From assembly GCF_040813715.1 (NCBI RefSeq), contig NZ_JBFOCH010000028.1: a DNA stretch of 64,000 bases, one strand, 5' to 3'. How positions within the stretch are numbered: the stretch's first letter is position 1; every line of letters starts with the position of its first letter. The notes under the pieces are model-generated. The model made no database searches. It saw only the letters and a list, made by a program, of their open reading frames with translations, and had not been told where the DNA came from. The position numbers were made by a program, and so were the translations under genes. Below are positions 36,312 through 46,866 of the stretch, in pieces. The DNA is from Mesorhizobium_K marinum. Lineage in GTDB: Bacteria > Pseudomonadota > Alphaproteobacteria > Rhizobiales > Rhizobiaceae.

Positions 36312-37319
36312 CTAGTCCGCCTCAAGCGCCGCGATGATGTCGGCCAGCAGGGCATGCAGGTCGTCGCGGTGGCCGCTCTGCGCGGACGGGTCGTCGGGAA
36401 GCGAGGTCATCGCCACCGTCAGCCCGAGCGCCGGCGCGATGTAGAGCATCTGGCCGCCGAACCCCCAGGCATAGACCACCGGCTGCCCGCCGATGTCGCG
36501 GAGGAACCAGCCGTAGCCATAGCCGTCGCCGCTGTAGATCGAATGGGTGCGGACCTTCCACGATTCGGCGATCCAGTCTTCCGGAACCACCTGGTCGCCG
36601 GCCCGGTTCCTGCCGCCGTTGCGGTAGAGTTCGCCGAAGGCAAGCAGCGAGCGCGGGCTCATCGCCATCTGGTTGCCGCCGACATAGATGCCTTGTGGGT
36701 CGCGGTCCCAGGCGGCGATTGAAAAACCCTCGACCGGTCCGAGCCAGTCGCGGGCAAGCTCGAGCGTCGGGCGGCCTCCCGCCCTGGTCAGGATCGCCGA
36801 CAGCAGGTGCGTCGAGCCGGTGGAGTAGAGCATCGGTCCGCCGGGATCGCCGTCGAAGGGTTCGGAAAGCGCCGCGCGCACCCAGTTTGCGCTCGACACC
36901 CAGCGCCCGTAGTTCGGGCCGGAGGTGCGGCCGAGCCCGGCCTGCATGGAGAGCAGGTTGCCGATGGTGATCTCGGCCATGCGCGGGTCGGGATCGTCGG
37001 GCAGGTCGCGGGCGAGGAGCGGCGCGATCTTCTGGTCGACGCCTTCGAGCACTTGCCTGCCGATGGCGATGCCGACCAGCGCGGAGATGACCGACTTCGA
37101 GGCAGACTTGATGTTGGTGGCGGCGTCGGGCGAGCCGCCGTGATAGCCGCGCTGTGCGATCTCCCGGCCGTCGCGCGACACGATCACGCAGCGCAGCGGC
37201 CCGAGCCGGTTTGCGCGCTCCAGCACGAAGTCGAGGCGCGCTGGATCGGAACCCTGGGCGGGCGCAAGGCGCGTCGAGGCCAGCAGCAAGGGAAGCGAAA
37301 GCAGGTGTCGTCGGTTCAT
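36312..37319 (-). CDS. Serine hydrolase of the beta-lactamase/esterase (class C-like) family
   Basis: A 335-residue exported penicillin-binding-protein-like hydrolase. The N-terminus MNRRHLLSLPLLLASTRLAP is a twin-arginine-like or Sec signal (only one RR with HLL after it). The catalytic SxxK is SASK in NIKSASKSVIS, at about residue 73. The second motif is YGR in the expected YxN position, and the third motif may be WGFGG. Family members are esterases, D-peptidases or amidases; lactamase activity is not implied. It lies 72 bp after puuB on the same strand but without a metabolic link that can be stated. Confidence 0.82.
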   Translation of the reverse strand: MNRRHLLSLPLLLASTRLAPAQGSDPARLDFVLERANRLGPLRCVIVSRDGREIAQRGYHGGSPDAATNIKSASKSVISALVGIAIGRQVLEGVDQKIAPLLARDLPDDPDPRMAEITIGNLLSMQAGLGRTSGPNYGRWVSSANWVRAALSEPFDGDPGGPMLYSTGSTHLLSAILTRAGGRPTLELARDWLGPVEGFSIAAWDRDPQGIYVGGNQMAMSPRSLLAFGELYRNGGRNRAGDQVVPEDWIAESWKVRTHSIYSGDGYGYGWFLRDIGGQPVVYAWGFGGQMLYIAPALGLTVAMTSLPDDPSAQSGHRDDLHALLADIIAALEAD

Positions 37320-37391
37320 CGGCACACACATAGCGCCGCGCCATGGTTGCGAAAGCCCGAGAGGTACGGCCTCACGCGGTTTTGAGGGGAC

Positions 37392-38678
37392 CTAGAACCG
37401 GTCCCGCATGGCGAACCAGTTGAGCGCCAGGAAGAGGAGGGGCGTGCGGAAGGTACGGCCGCCGGGAAAGGGCGGAATCTTCAGGTCCTCGAACAGCTTC
37501 AGCCGGTCGCGGTTTCCGGCAACCGTCTCGGCGTAGAGCTTGCCCATGAAGTTCGACAGCATCACGCCGTGGCCGGAATAGCCGCCGGCCGCGATCACGC
37601 CGGGCATCACCTCGCGCACATAGGGCTTTCGCGGCATGGTGATGCCGACATAGCCGCCCCACGCGTGGGTGATCTCGACATCCTTGAGCTCGGGATAGAT
37701 CTCGACGATCTGCCGGCGGATGTGGATGTGGATGTCCTGCGGGTCGCCGGGCGCGTAGATCTCGCGGCCGCCGAACAGCAACTCGCCGGTCTTGGCGCGG
37801 CGGAAGTAGCGCACGACGAAGCGCGAGTCCGACACCGATTCGCCGCCCGGCAGCACCGGGCTGTCGTCGCCGAGCGGCACGGTGGCGCCGATGAAGGAAC
37901 CGAGCGGCATGATGTGGGCGGCCGTCTTCGGCTCGAGTTCGCCGCCATAGGCGTTGACCGCGATCAGGCATTTCTGGGCGGTGATCGTGCCGCGCGGGGT
38001 GGTCACGACGACCTTGCCGCCATTGGTCTTCACGCCGCTCGCCTTGGTGTTCTCGAAGAGCTTCGCGCCGGAGGCGGCCGCGACCCGCGCCGTGCCGATG
38101 ACGAGCTTGAGCGGATGGATGTGGCCGGTGCCGGTGTCGCGCACCCCGCCGAAATAGTGGTCCGATCCCATGCGCGCGCGCGTCTCGGCGGCGTCCATGT
38201 AGGCGATGTCGGGATAGTTGAAGCGCGTCGTCATCGCCTCGACGTGCTCGAGGAATTCCGGCAGGTCGCGCTCGCGGTGGCAGACGTTCAGGTGCCCCGG
38301 CCGGAAGTCGATCTCGATGTCGTTGGTCGCGGCGAATTCCAAAAGGTGCGCCTTGGCTTCCTCGGCGAGGTCGAACAACGCCTTCGCGCGCGTGAAGTCG
38401 AACTCCTTCTCCATCTCCTCCGCGCCGGCGCGCTGGCCGGTGCCGAGCTGGCCGCCGTTGCGGCCGGACGCGCCGTCGCCGATGCGGTTGCCCTCGATGA
38501 GCGCAACGTTGACGCCCGCCTTGGCCAGGTGCGCCGCCGCCGAAAGGCCCGTGAAGCCGCCGCCGACGATGACGACGTCGCAGGCCAGGTCGCCGTCGAG
38601 CGCGGGGTATTCCGGGCGCGACCCGGCCGTGTCCTCGTACCAGGAATAGCCGGGGGATATGGGGGATTGGTAGGGCAT
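37392..38678 (-). CDS. puuB: FAD-dependent oxidoreductase, gamma-glutamylputrescine oxidase type
   Basis: A 428-residue DAO-family flavoenzyme. The FAD loop is VVIVGGGFTGLSAAAHLAK with an acidic IEGNR end. GASGRNGGQLGTG matches the substrate/FAD loop of PuuB and OrdL proteins, and HAWGGYVGIT and GGYSGHGVMLSNFMGK are C-terminal family motifs. It oxidises gamma-glutamyl-putrescine to the aldehyde with H2O2 release. It follows puuA after 29 bp on the same strand, which supports the assignment. The start is ATG at 38678 (MPYQSPISPGYSWYED). Confidence 0.87.
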   Translation of the reverse strand: MPYQSPISPGYSWYEDTAGSRPEYPALDGDLACDVVIVGGGFTGLSAAAHLAKAGVNVALIEGNRIGDGASGRNGGQLGTGQRAGAEEMEKEFDFTRAKALFDLAEEAKAHLLEFAATNDIEIDFRPGHLNVCHRERDLPEFLEHVEAMTTRFNYPDIAYMDAAETRARMGSDHYFGGVRDTGTGHIHPLKLVIGTARVAAASGAKLFENTKASGVKTNGGKVVVTTPRGTITAQKCLIAVNAYGGELEPKTAAHIMPLGSFIGATVPLGDDSPVLPGGESVSDSRFVVRYFRRAKTGELLFGGREIYAPGDPQDIHIHIRRQIVEIYPELKDVEITHAWGGYVGITMPRKPYVREVMPGVIAAGGYSGHGVMLSNFMGKLYAETVAGNRDRLKLFEDLKIPPFPGGRTFRTPLLFLALNWFAMRDRF

Positions 38679-38707
38679 CTGGCGACTTCCGCGGGCTGCG
38701 TTGCGAC

Positions 38708-40141
38708 TTAGACGTTGAGCAGGAGATACTCCCGCTCCCACGGCGAGATGACCTCCATGAAGGTCTCGAACTCGGCCCGCTTGATCGCCGCGTAGGTGGT
38801 GACGAAGGGATCGCCGATGACGGCGCGCAGGTCCTTGTCGTTCTCGAACAGGTCGACCGCCTCCAGGAGCCCGCGCGGCAGGTCGATTTCATCCTCGTTG
38901 GCGGTGGTGCCGATGGGCTGGTCGGGCTTCACCTTCTTGTCGATGCCGACCAGGCCGCAGGCCAGCGACGCCGCCAGCGCGAGATAGGGATTGGCGTCGG
39001 ACGACGGGATCCGGTTCTCGACGCGCCTGGCTGCCGGGTCGGACCGGGGAACGCGGAATGCCGTGGTGCGATTGTCGTAGCCCCATTTGGTGTTGACCGG
39101 CGCGGACGCCGCCTGCGTCAGCCGGCGATAGGAATTCACATAGGGCGCGAACATGACCAGCGCGTTCGGAACATGCTTCTGCATGCCGCCGATGAAATGC
39201 AGGAAGGCCGCGGATTCGCTTCCGTCCTCGTTGGTGAAGAGGTTGCGGCCGGTCCTGGTGTCGATCACCGACTGGTGGATGTGCATCGCCGAACCCGGCT
39301 GCCCCTGCATCGGCTTGGCCATGAAGGTGGCGTAGGTCTCGTGCTTCAGCGCCGCCTCGCGGATGGTGCGCTTGAACATGAACACCTGGTCGGCAAGCTC
39401 GACCGGGTCGCCGTGGCGCAGGTTGATCTCGAGCTGGCCGGCGCCCTCCTCGTGGATCAGCGTGTCGATCTCCAGGCCCTGCGCCTCCGAGAAGTGGTAG
39501 ATGTCGTCGATCAGCTCGTCGAACTCGTTGACGCCGGCGATCGAGTAGCCCGCGCCGCCGCCGATCGGACGGCCCGAGCGCCCGACGGGCGGCGTCAGCG
39601 GGTAGTCCGGGTCGGGGTTCTTGCGCACCAGGTAGAATTCGATCTCGGGCGCCACGACGGGACGCCAGCCCCGCTCGGAATAGGCCGCCAGCACCCGCTT
39701 CAGCACGTTGCGCGGCGTGAACTCGACCGAGCGCCCGTCCTGGTGCACGAGGTCGCAGATGACCTGCGCCGTCGGATCGGTTTCCCAGGGCACTTCCGAC
39801 AGCGTGCCGAGGTCGGGCATCAGCTTCAGGTCGCCGTCGTCTTCCGGGTAGGAGAAGCCGTTGCCGTCTTCCGGATAGCCGCCGGAGATCGTCGTCATGA
39901 AGACGGCGGACGGCAGGGCGAGCGACGTGTTCGAGGTGAACTTCTTCGACGGCATCATCTTGCCGCGCGCGATCCCGGCCTGGTCGGGCGTGATGCACTC
40001 GATGTCCTCGATGCCGCGCCATTCGAGCCAGGCGCCGGCTTCCTTCCAGTTCTTCACGCCGCGGTGGTTCTTCACGAAAGCGGGCGCGCGGAGGCGCCCC
40101 GCACGGCTCGACGGACGGGTTTCCTTCTTGGCGGGTGGCAT
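38708..40141 (-). CDS. puuA: Glutamine synthetase family protein, gamma-glutamylputrescine synthetase type
   Basis: A 477-residue GS-fold ligase forming gamma-glutamyl-putrescine from glutamate, putrescine and ATP. Motifs are APEIEFYLV, EEGAGQLEINLRHGDP, PMQGQPGSAMHIHQS and NPYLALAASLACGL. The length fits PuuA rather than GlnA because the adenylylation loop of GlnA is lacking. ATG at 40141 is the start; a TTG one codon earlier is less likely. The puuA-puuB pair and the pot importer 5 kb away suggest putrescine use as carbon and nitrogen. Confidence 0.88.
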   Translation of the reverse strand: MPPAKKETRPSSRAGRLRAPAFVKNHRGVKNWKEAGAWLEWRGIEDIECITPDQAGIARGKMMPSKKFTSNTSLALPSAVFMTTISGGYPEDGNGFSYPEDDGDLKLMPDLGTLSEVPWETDPTAQVICDLVHQDGRSVEFTPRNVLKRVLAAYSERGWRPVVAPEIEFYLVRKNPDPDYPLTPPVGRSGRPIGGGAGYSIAGVNEFDELIDDIYHFSEAQGLEIDTLIHEEGAGQLEINLRHGDPVELADQVFMFKRTIREAALKHETYATFMAKPMQGQPGSAMHIHQSVIDTRTGRNLFTNEDGSESAAFLHFIGGMQKHVPNALVMFAPYVNSYRRLTQAASAPVNTKWGYDNRTTAFRVPRSDPAARRVENRIPSSDANPYLALAASLACGLVGIDKKVKPDQPIGTTANEDEIDLPRGLLEAVDLFENDKDLRAVIGDPFVTTYAAIKRAEFETFMEVISPWEREYLLLNV

Positions 40142-40275
40142 CAATCACCGAAAAAACGTTGCGGATTTCGAACTATAACCGGGCCGCGACGAATATGGGA
40201 AGGGGCGGGGATGCCGGCGGCGCCGTTGACACTGGCGTTGCGCGCCGGCGGCGGGGTGTCCGTGTCGCAGCGCCG

Positions 40276-40734
40276 TCAGCGGCGCGCGGCCTTGAGGAGC
40301 CGGTCCACCACCGGCTGCAGCTGTTCGGTGGTGAACGGCTTCGTCACGACGGCATCGACGATGCCGCTCGCCGCGGAGCCCGCCGCGCCGCCCCGGCCGG
40401 AGAGCAGGATGACGGCGGGCAGCTTCCTGTCGGATATGCGCCGCAGCGCCTCGATTCCGGCGACGACGCCGTCGCAATCCCGGTTGTCCGGGCCGCCGTC
40501 GAGGATGACCAGGCCCGGGAACATCAGCGGCAGCACGCGCACGGCGCTGACCGGGCACTCGCTGACCGGCTTCAGTCCCGACCGGACGACGATTTTCGAC
40601 ACGACGATGCGGGTGATCTGGGAATTGCCGGCAACCAGCACCCGGGAGAGGTCGGGCGCCAGCCCGTGCGCTGCGTCCCGATCGGTGAGAGTCCGGTTCT
40701 CGTCGAACCCCGGTTCGACTCTCGATGCGGCCAT
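40276..40734 (-). CDS. Degenerate response-regulator receiver protein
   Basis: A 152-residue single-domain protein. A receiver fold is recognisable: RVLVAGNSQITRIVVSKIV aligns with strand 1 and helix 1, LVILDGGPDN contains the aspartate at the phosphorylation position, VILLSGRGGAAG aligns with strand 4, and VTKPFTTEQL carries the conserved Lys and Pro. The acidic pair that binds Mg2+ (usually DD) is replaced by AGN, so phosphorylation may be lost or altered. A 30-residue N-terminal extension precedes the fold. No output domain exists. No partner kinase lies next to it. Confidence 0.75.
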   Translation of the reverse strand: MAASRVEPGFDENRTLTDRDAAHGLAPDLSRVLVAGNSQITRIVVSKIVVRSGLKPVSECPVSAVRVLPLMFPGLVILDGGPDNRDCDGVVAGIEALRRISDRKLPAVILLSGRGGAAGSAASGIVDAVVTKPFTTEQLQPVVDRLLKAARR

Positions 40735-41000
40735 TGTCTGCTACACACTCTGGGTCTGCCATGCCCGCCAGCGGCGGTGCAGACACCTTAGTGCGTTTCC
40801 AGGCCCGATAGAAGACGGTTCGGCTTCCTCCGCCGCTTACCCGGCGTAGCCTTCGCCGGGAAGCGGACGGCCGCGATCCTCCTGCGGCCGCCCNNNNNNN
40901 NNNNNNNNNNNNNNNNNNNNNNNNNNNNNNNNNNNNNNNNNNNNNNNNNNNNNNNNNNNNNNNNNNNNNNNNNNNNNNNNNNNNNNNNNNNNNNNNNNNN
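40735..41000. other. Intergenic region and 107-base assembly gap
   Basis: Bases 40894-41000 are unknown and, unlike most gaps here, have no flanking duplicate, so real sequence is missing. On the minus strand, an open frame runs out of the gap at 40893 and ends with TAA at 40837-40839. Its last residues are RPLPGEGYAG, which could be the C-terminus of a small gene cut by the gap, but no family was recognised. Otherwise nothing is seen. Confidence 0.3.
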
Positions 41001-41240
41001 CTAGGCTGCGTGCTGCGTGACGACTACGGGGATCAACAGGTCGCCCCAGTTGCCGTTGCCGCCGTGATGGCGCGCCGAACGGACGAGCTCGACGGACACG
41101 CCGGCCTCGACCGCCTGCATGACGGCCTGGTTCAGCCGGTGCAGGTCGTTGGCGAGCACGCGGATCGCCGCCTGCTGGTCGGTGCTCATGGCCGAGGCCT
41201 GTTCCTCGGCGCGCTGCTTGACTTGTGGTCTGACGTTCAT
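41001..41240 (-). CDS. Small conserved-type hypothetical protein next to aceA
   Basis: A 79-residue protein starting MNVRPQVKQRAEEQASAMST and ending GDLLIPVVVTQHAA. It has no signal peptide or membrane segment; a helical middle (AIRVLANDLHRLNQAVMQAV) precedes a Gly/Asn-rich turn. ATG at 41240 follows GGGAGAAGAG on the coding strand, a good ribosome-binding site, so it is likely real. It begins 17 bp after the aceA stop and is probably co-transcribed. I do not recognise a function. Its stop codon is immediately at the edge of the 107-base gap. Confidence 0.65.
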   Translation of the reverse strand: MNVRPQVKQRAEEQASAMSTDQQAAIRVLANDLHRLNQAVMQAVEAGVSVELVRSARHHGGNGNWGDLLIPVVVTQHAA

Positions 41241-41257
41241 GGCTCTTCTCCCTGAAA

Positions 41258-42574
<1,317 letters not shown>

Positions 42575-42670
42575 ATCGGGCTCCTGAAGTCAAATGGCGC
42601 TGGTCGTTGAGGAGCCGTAATCGCTCCGTTCGATATGACTTCATTTACAAAAATGATGACGCTGCACCAG

Positions 42671-42684
42671 TTCGCACTTGCGAA
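42671..42684. promoter_or_regulatory. Palindrome TTCGCA-CT-TGCGAA between aceA and scfR
   Basis: A perfect 6-2-6 palindrome about 97 bp upstream of the aceA start and 85 bp upstream of the regulator start. Related regulators of isocitrate lyase (RamB/ScfR group) bind short TTTGCAAA-like palindromes, so this is a reasonable operator candidate for aceA. The assignment rests on position and symmetry only. Confidence 0.4.
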
Positions 42685-42716
42685 ATCGCGGTAAATAAAG
42701 GAAAATCAGTGTTGGG

Positions 42717-42746
42717 TTTGACAGATGACTTCTGTCAAAATGTAAG
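42717..42746 (+). promoter_or_regulatory. Candidate scfR promoter overlapped by a 9-5-9 palindrome
   Basis: TTTGACAGA (42717-42725) and TCTGTCAAA (42731-42739) are perfect complements around TGACT. TTGACA (42718-42723) is a consensus -35 box; after a 17-bp spacer, TGTAAG (42741-42746) can serve as -10. The palindrome covers the -35 and spacer, the usual place for a repressor, and lies 29 bp before the scfR start, which suggests autorepression. Confidence 0.5.
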
Positions 42747-42768
42747 TCTTGTAAATTTCACTTGCACC

Positions 42769-44458
42769 ATGGCTGACCAGAAGATATTCGCCGGCCCGCG
42801 CATCCGCCGCATGCGCATGGAGCGCGGGCTGACCCAGACGGCGATGGCCGAGGGGCTCGGCATCTCGCCCTCCTATCTCAACCTCATCGAGCGCAACCAG
42901 CGGCCGATCACCGTCCAGCTCATCCTGAAGCTCGCCTCGGTCTACGCCATCGATCCGCAGGAGCTGCAGGGCGAGACGCGGGGCTCGGTGGCAGCGCTGA
43001 AGGAGGTGTTTTCCGATCCGCTGCTGGCGGGCGAACTGCCCGGCGACCAGGAACTGATCGACCTCGCCGAGACGGCACCGAACGCCGCCGCGGCGATGCA
43101 AAAACTCTTCCGCGCCTATCGCGAGCAGGCCGAGCGCCTGTCCGACCTCAACGCGCTGCTGGCCGGCCAGGGCAGGGGCACCACGCTGTCGGCGGCGCGC
43201 CTGCCGGTCGACGAAGTCAGCGACGTCTTCGAGCGGCGGCCCTGGCATTTTGCCGCGCTGGAAGAGGCAGCCGAGAGCTTTCACGGCGAACTTGCGCCCG
43301 GCGACGACCTATTTGCAGCTCTGAAGGCCTGGCTGCGCAAGGAGCACGGCATCTCGGTCAGGTCCCTGCCGGCGGCGACGATGCCGAACTGGCGCCGCCG
43401 CTACGACCGCCATTCGCAGCGCCTGTTTCTCTCCGAGCGCCTGTCGCGCGCCGATCAGTTGCGCGAGGTTGCGATGGAGGCCTGCCTTATCCGCATGGGC
43501 GAGGTGCTGGCTTCAGAAGTGGCGGCGCTGAAGCTGTCGTCCGACGAGGCGCGCCGGCTCGCCCGCTTCGAACTTGCACGCTATGCCGGGCTCGCTTTGA
43601 TGATGCCTTACGCCGCCGTCCACCAGGCGGCCGGCCGCGCTCGCCACGACGTCGCAGTTCTCGCCGCGCGCTTCGGCGTGTCCTTCGAACAGGCCGCGAC
43701 AAGGCTGNACACCAGGCGGCCGGCCGCGCGCGCCACGACGTCGCCGTTCTGGCAGCGCGCTTCGGCGTGTCGTTCGAACAGGCCGCGACAAGGCTGGTCA
43801 GCCTGCAGCGGACGGGCAGCGCCGGCGTGCCCTTCTTCCTGATGGAGATCGACGGCGCGGGGAACAGGCTGCGGCGCGTCGGCGCAAGCGGCTTTCCGCA
43901 CGCGGCCTTCGGCGGAGGCTGCCCGAAGCTGCCGGTCCACGANGCTTCGGCGTGTCCTTCGAACAGGCCGCGACAAGGCTGGTCAGCCTGCAGCGGACGA
44001 GCAGCGCCGGCGTGCCCTTCTTCCTGATGGAGATCGACGGCGCGGGGAACAGGCTGCGGCGCGTCGGCGCAAGCGGCTTTCCGCACGCGGCCTTCGGCGG
44101 AGGCTGCCCGAAGCTGCCGGTCCACGACGCCTTCGCCGACCCGAGCAGGGTGCTGGCTGAGGCAGTCGAAATGCCCGACGGGGCGTCCCTCCTCCTGGTC
44201 GCCCGCACGATCGACGGGCCGCAGGCCGGCTTCGACGAGCGGCCGCGCCGCACGGCCATCCTGCTCGGCTGCGACCTGTCCTTCCGCGACCAGACCGTCT
44301 ACGGCGCGGCGCTCGCCGCAACGCCGCCGACCCCGATCGGCCCCGCCTGCCGGCTCTGCGAGCGCGCCGGCTGCCTTGCCCGCGCCGAGCCGCCGGTGAC
44401 TCGGCCGCTCGGGCTCGACGAGATGGTGACCGGCCTCAGCGCCTTCGATTTCCAGTAG
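42769..44458 (+). CDS. XRE-type short-chain fatty acyl (ScfR/RamB-like) regulator, interrupted by two gaps
   Basis: The N-terminal XRE helix-turn-helix covers residues of about 8-62 (RMRMERGLTQTAMAEGLGIS then SYLNLIERNQRP), followed by an IrrE-like/DUF955 region and a C-terminal DUF2083 domain with cysteines (GPACRLCERAGCLAR). This architecture is that of RamB-like regulators controlling the glyoxylate cycle and acetate use. The gaps at 43708 and 43943 have 88-bp and 185-bp duplicates. Joining 42769-43707, 43797-43942 and 44128-44458 gives 471 residues. Copies differ mainly at third codon positions. It is divergent from aceA, its likely target. Confidence 0.87.
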
Positions 44459-44612
44459 GAGGGGCATCGGAGCGCTCCGGCGCCGTCTTCAAGGCGACGT
44501 CGTGCCACAAATGGAACGACGGACTGGACCACGCGGCGCGGCGCGGCTTGGGATAGCGATCGACATCCGCTACAGTGGTTCCGGCGGCTCCTCCAACCGT
44601 CGATCGATTGCC

Positions 44613-45566
44613 ATGTCCGACCGCGCAGTCCCGCCCCTGCCGCCTGCCGCGCAAGCCTCGCGATCGGAGGAGCGCCTGGGCTTCCTGCTGGTCTTCCTGT
44701 CCGCCCTGTTCTGGAGTTTCGGCGGCACCATCGCGCGCTTCATCGAGACGCCAGACAGCTGGACCGTCATCTTCTGGCGCTCGATCTGGGCCGCCGTTTT
44801 CCTGTTCGGCTACATGATGCTGCGCGACGGTCTGCGCGGCACGCTCGCGCTCTTCCGCGGCATGGGCCTGCCGGGCGTCGCGGTGGCGGTCTGCTTCGCG
44901 ACGGCGTCGTCGAGCTTCGTCGTCGCCATCAGCTACACGACAGTCGCCAACGTGGTGCTGATGCAGGCCGGCGTACCGCTCATCGCCGCGCTGCTGGCTT
45001 TCATCTTCTTCCGCGAACGGGTCGCCCCGGCGACCTGGGTCGCCATCTTCGCGGTGATCTGCGGCGTCGCCGTCATGGTCTCGGATTCCTTCGACGGCGC
45101 GGTGTCGCCGGTCGGCGACGGACTGGCGCTGCTGATCGCCTTCGCCTTCTCGACGGCGACCGTCATCACGCGCCGCTTCGCCCATGTGCGCATGACGCCC
45201 GCAACCTGCCTTGGCACGATCATTGCGGCGCTGTTCGCCGCCAGCCAGGCGAGCGGCTTTGCGGTCTCGACCCACGACATGGCGTGGCTCTTCACGTTCG
45301 GGGCGCTCAATCTCGGCCTCGGGCTCGCCTGCTTCGCAAGCGGCGCGCGCCACATCGCCGCGGCCTTCGCCGCGCTCCTCGGCACCTTCGAGACGCTGCT
45401 CGGCCCGGTCTGGGTGTGGCTCGTCCACGGCGAGGTGCCCTCGACCCGCACGCTCGTGGGCGGCGCCGTTATCTTTGCGGCGCTCCTCATCCATATCGGG
45501 CTGGAGTTCCAGCGCATGTCGCGGCCGCAGCGACCGGGCGTCACCGGGCTGCCTACGCCGAACTGA
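44613..45566 (+). CDS. DMT superfamily (EamA) transporter
   Basis: A 317-residue protein with ten predicted membrane helices and two EamA repeats (LGFLLVFLSALFWSFGGTIA near the start; LLGPVWVWLVHGE near the end, a frequent family motif). It is a probable exporter of a small metabolite of unknown identity. The ATG at 44613 (MSDRAVPPLP) is chosen over an upstream frame from 44502 because the first helix then begins at about residue 22. It shares little sequence with the DMT gene at 22.2 kb. Confidence 0.85.
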   Translation: MSDRAVPPLPPAAQASRSEERLGFLLVFLSALFWSFGGTIARFIETPDSWTVIFWRSIWAAVFLFGYMMLRDGLRGTLALFRGMGLPGVAVAVCFATASSSFVVAISYTTVANVVLMQAGVPLIAALLAFIFFRERVAPATWVAIFAVICGVAVMVSDSFDGAVSPVGDGLALLIAFAFSTATVITRRFAHVRMTPATCLGTIIAALFAASQASGFAVSTHDMAWLFTFGALNLGLGLACFASGARHIAAAFAALLGTFETLLGPVWVWLVHGEVPSTRTLVGGAVIFAALLIHIGLEFQRMSRPQRPGVTGLPTPN

Positions 45567-45694
45567 CGCCGGGTCCGGCGGCCGTCGCCGAATTCAAACT
45601 TGTCGCCGCGGAAAAAGGAAAATAGGCTCCGGTCCAGGGTGCTTGCCCGCGGGGTTTCTGAGACCGCGCGGGGGGCGGAAAACAAGGGAACTTC

Positions 45695-46795
45695 ATGATG
45701 ATCGGTAAATTGTTCACGCTGACCGCCGCAACCGCCGTCAGCGCTATCCTGGCGGGGGGAGCCTGGGCACAGGAGCGCGTCGTCAACGTCTACAACTGGT
45801 CCGACTACATCGATGAGTCGATCATCGAGGACTTCACCAACGAGACCGGCATCAAGGTCATCTACGACGTCTTCGATTCCAACGAGATCCTGGAAACCAA
45901 GCTGCTCGCCGGCGGCAGCGGCTACGACGTCGTCGTGCCCACCGGCAACTTCCTGGCACGCCAGATCCAGGCCGGCGTCTTCCAGAAGCTCGACAAGTCG
46001 AAGCTGCCCAACCTGTCCAACATGTGGGACGTGGTGTCGGAGCGCACCGCCAAGTACGACCCGGGCAACGAATATTCGATCAACTACATGTGGGGCACCG
46101 TCGGCCTCGGCTACAACCAGAAGAAGGTGCAGGAAGCCCTCGGCATCGAGAAGATCGACAGCTGGGATGTCTTCTTCGACCCCGAGAAGCTGGCCAAGCT
46201 CGCCGATTGCGGCGTCTACGTGCTGGATTCGCCGACCGACATCCTGCCGACCGCGCTGATGTATCTCGGCATCGACACCAACAGCACCTCGCCGGAGGAT
46301 TTCGCCAAGGCCGAAGAGCTGATGATGAAGGCGCGGCCCTACATCCGGAAATTCCACTCGTCCGAATACATCAACGCGCTCGCCAACGGCGACATCTGCC
46401 TGGCCATCGGCTGGTCCGGCGACGTCTTCCAGGCGCGTGACCGCGCCGCCGAGGCGGACCAGGGCGTCGTCGTCGACTACGTCATCCCGGGCGAGGGCGC
46501 CGAGATGTGGTTCGACCAGCTCGCCATTCCGGCCGACGCCCAGCACGTCGACGAGGCGCACGCGTTCCTGAACTACATCATGAAGCCGGAAGTCGCGGCC
46601 AAGGCCACCAACTACGTCTACTTCCCGAACGGCAACAAGGCGTCGCAGCAGTTCATCGACAAGGAGATCATGGACGATCCGGCGATCTATCCGGACGAGG
46701 CGACGCTGGCCAAGCTCTTCACCGTGACGCCCTACGACCCCAAGACGCAGCGCATCGTGACGCGGACCTGGACCAAGATCGTCACGGGCCAGTGA
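45695..46795 (+). CDS. potF: Polyamine (putrescine) ABC transporter, substrate-binding protein
   Basis: A 366-residue PotF/PotD-type periplasmic protein. The signal peptide MMIGKLFTLTAATAVSAILA is followed by AWA and the mature start QERVVNVYNWSDYIDES, with the Trp and Asp of the polyamine site (NWSDYI). Further typical segments are FDSNEILETKLLAGGSGYDV, INYMWGTVGLGYN and AIGWSGDVFQA. PotF, specific for putrescine, is more likely than PotD given the neighbouring potGHI and puuAB genes. AAGGGAAC precedes ATG at 45695. A strong hairpin follows the stop. Confidence 0.93.
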   Translation: MMIGKLFTLTAATAVSAILAGGAWAQERVVNVYNWSDYIDESIIEDFTNETGIKVIYDVFDSNEILETKLLAGGSGYDVVVPTGNFLARQIQAGVFQKLDKSKLPNLSNMWDVVSERTAKYDPGNEYSINYMWGTVGLGYNQKKVQEALGIEKIDSWDVFFDPEKLAKLADCGVYVLDSPTDILPTALMYLGIDTNSTSPEDFAKAEELMMKARPYIRKFHSSEYINALANGDICLAIGWSGDVFQARDRAAEADQGVVVDYVIPGEGAEMWFDQLAIPADAQHVDEAHAFLNYIMKPEVAAKATNYVYFPNGNKASQQFIDKEIMDDPAIYPDEATLAKLFTVTPYDPKTQRIVTRTWTKIVTGQ

Positions 46796-46802
46796 TCTGA
46801 AC

Positions 46803-46829
46803 AACCCCGGCGCCACTGGCGCCGGGGTT
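46803..46829 (+). terminator. Stable hairpin between potF and potG (attenuator/partial terminator)
   Basis: AACCCCGGCGCC (46803-46814) and GGCGCCGGGGTT (46818-46829) form a perfect 12-bp stem with a three-base loop, beginning 8 bp after the potF stop. There is no run of T, so complete termination is unlikely. Such stems usually protect the binding-protein message and let less transcript through to the permease genes, giving excess PotF. Confidence 0.7.
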
Positions 46830-46866
46830 CGTCGTTGCGGATGCAGTTGCGGGGGTAGCAGGCATC

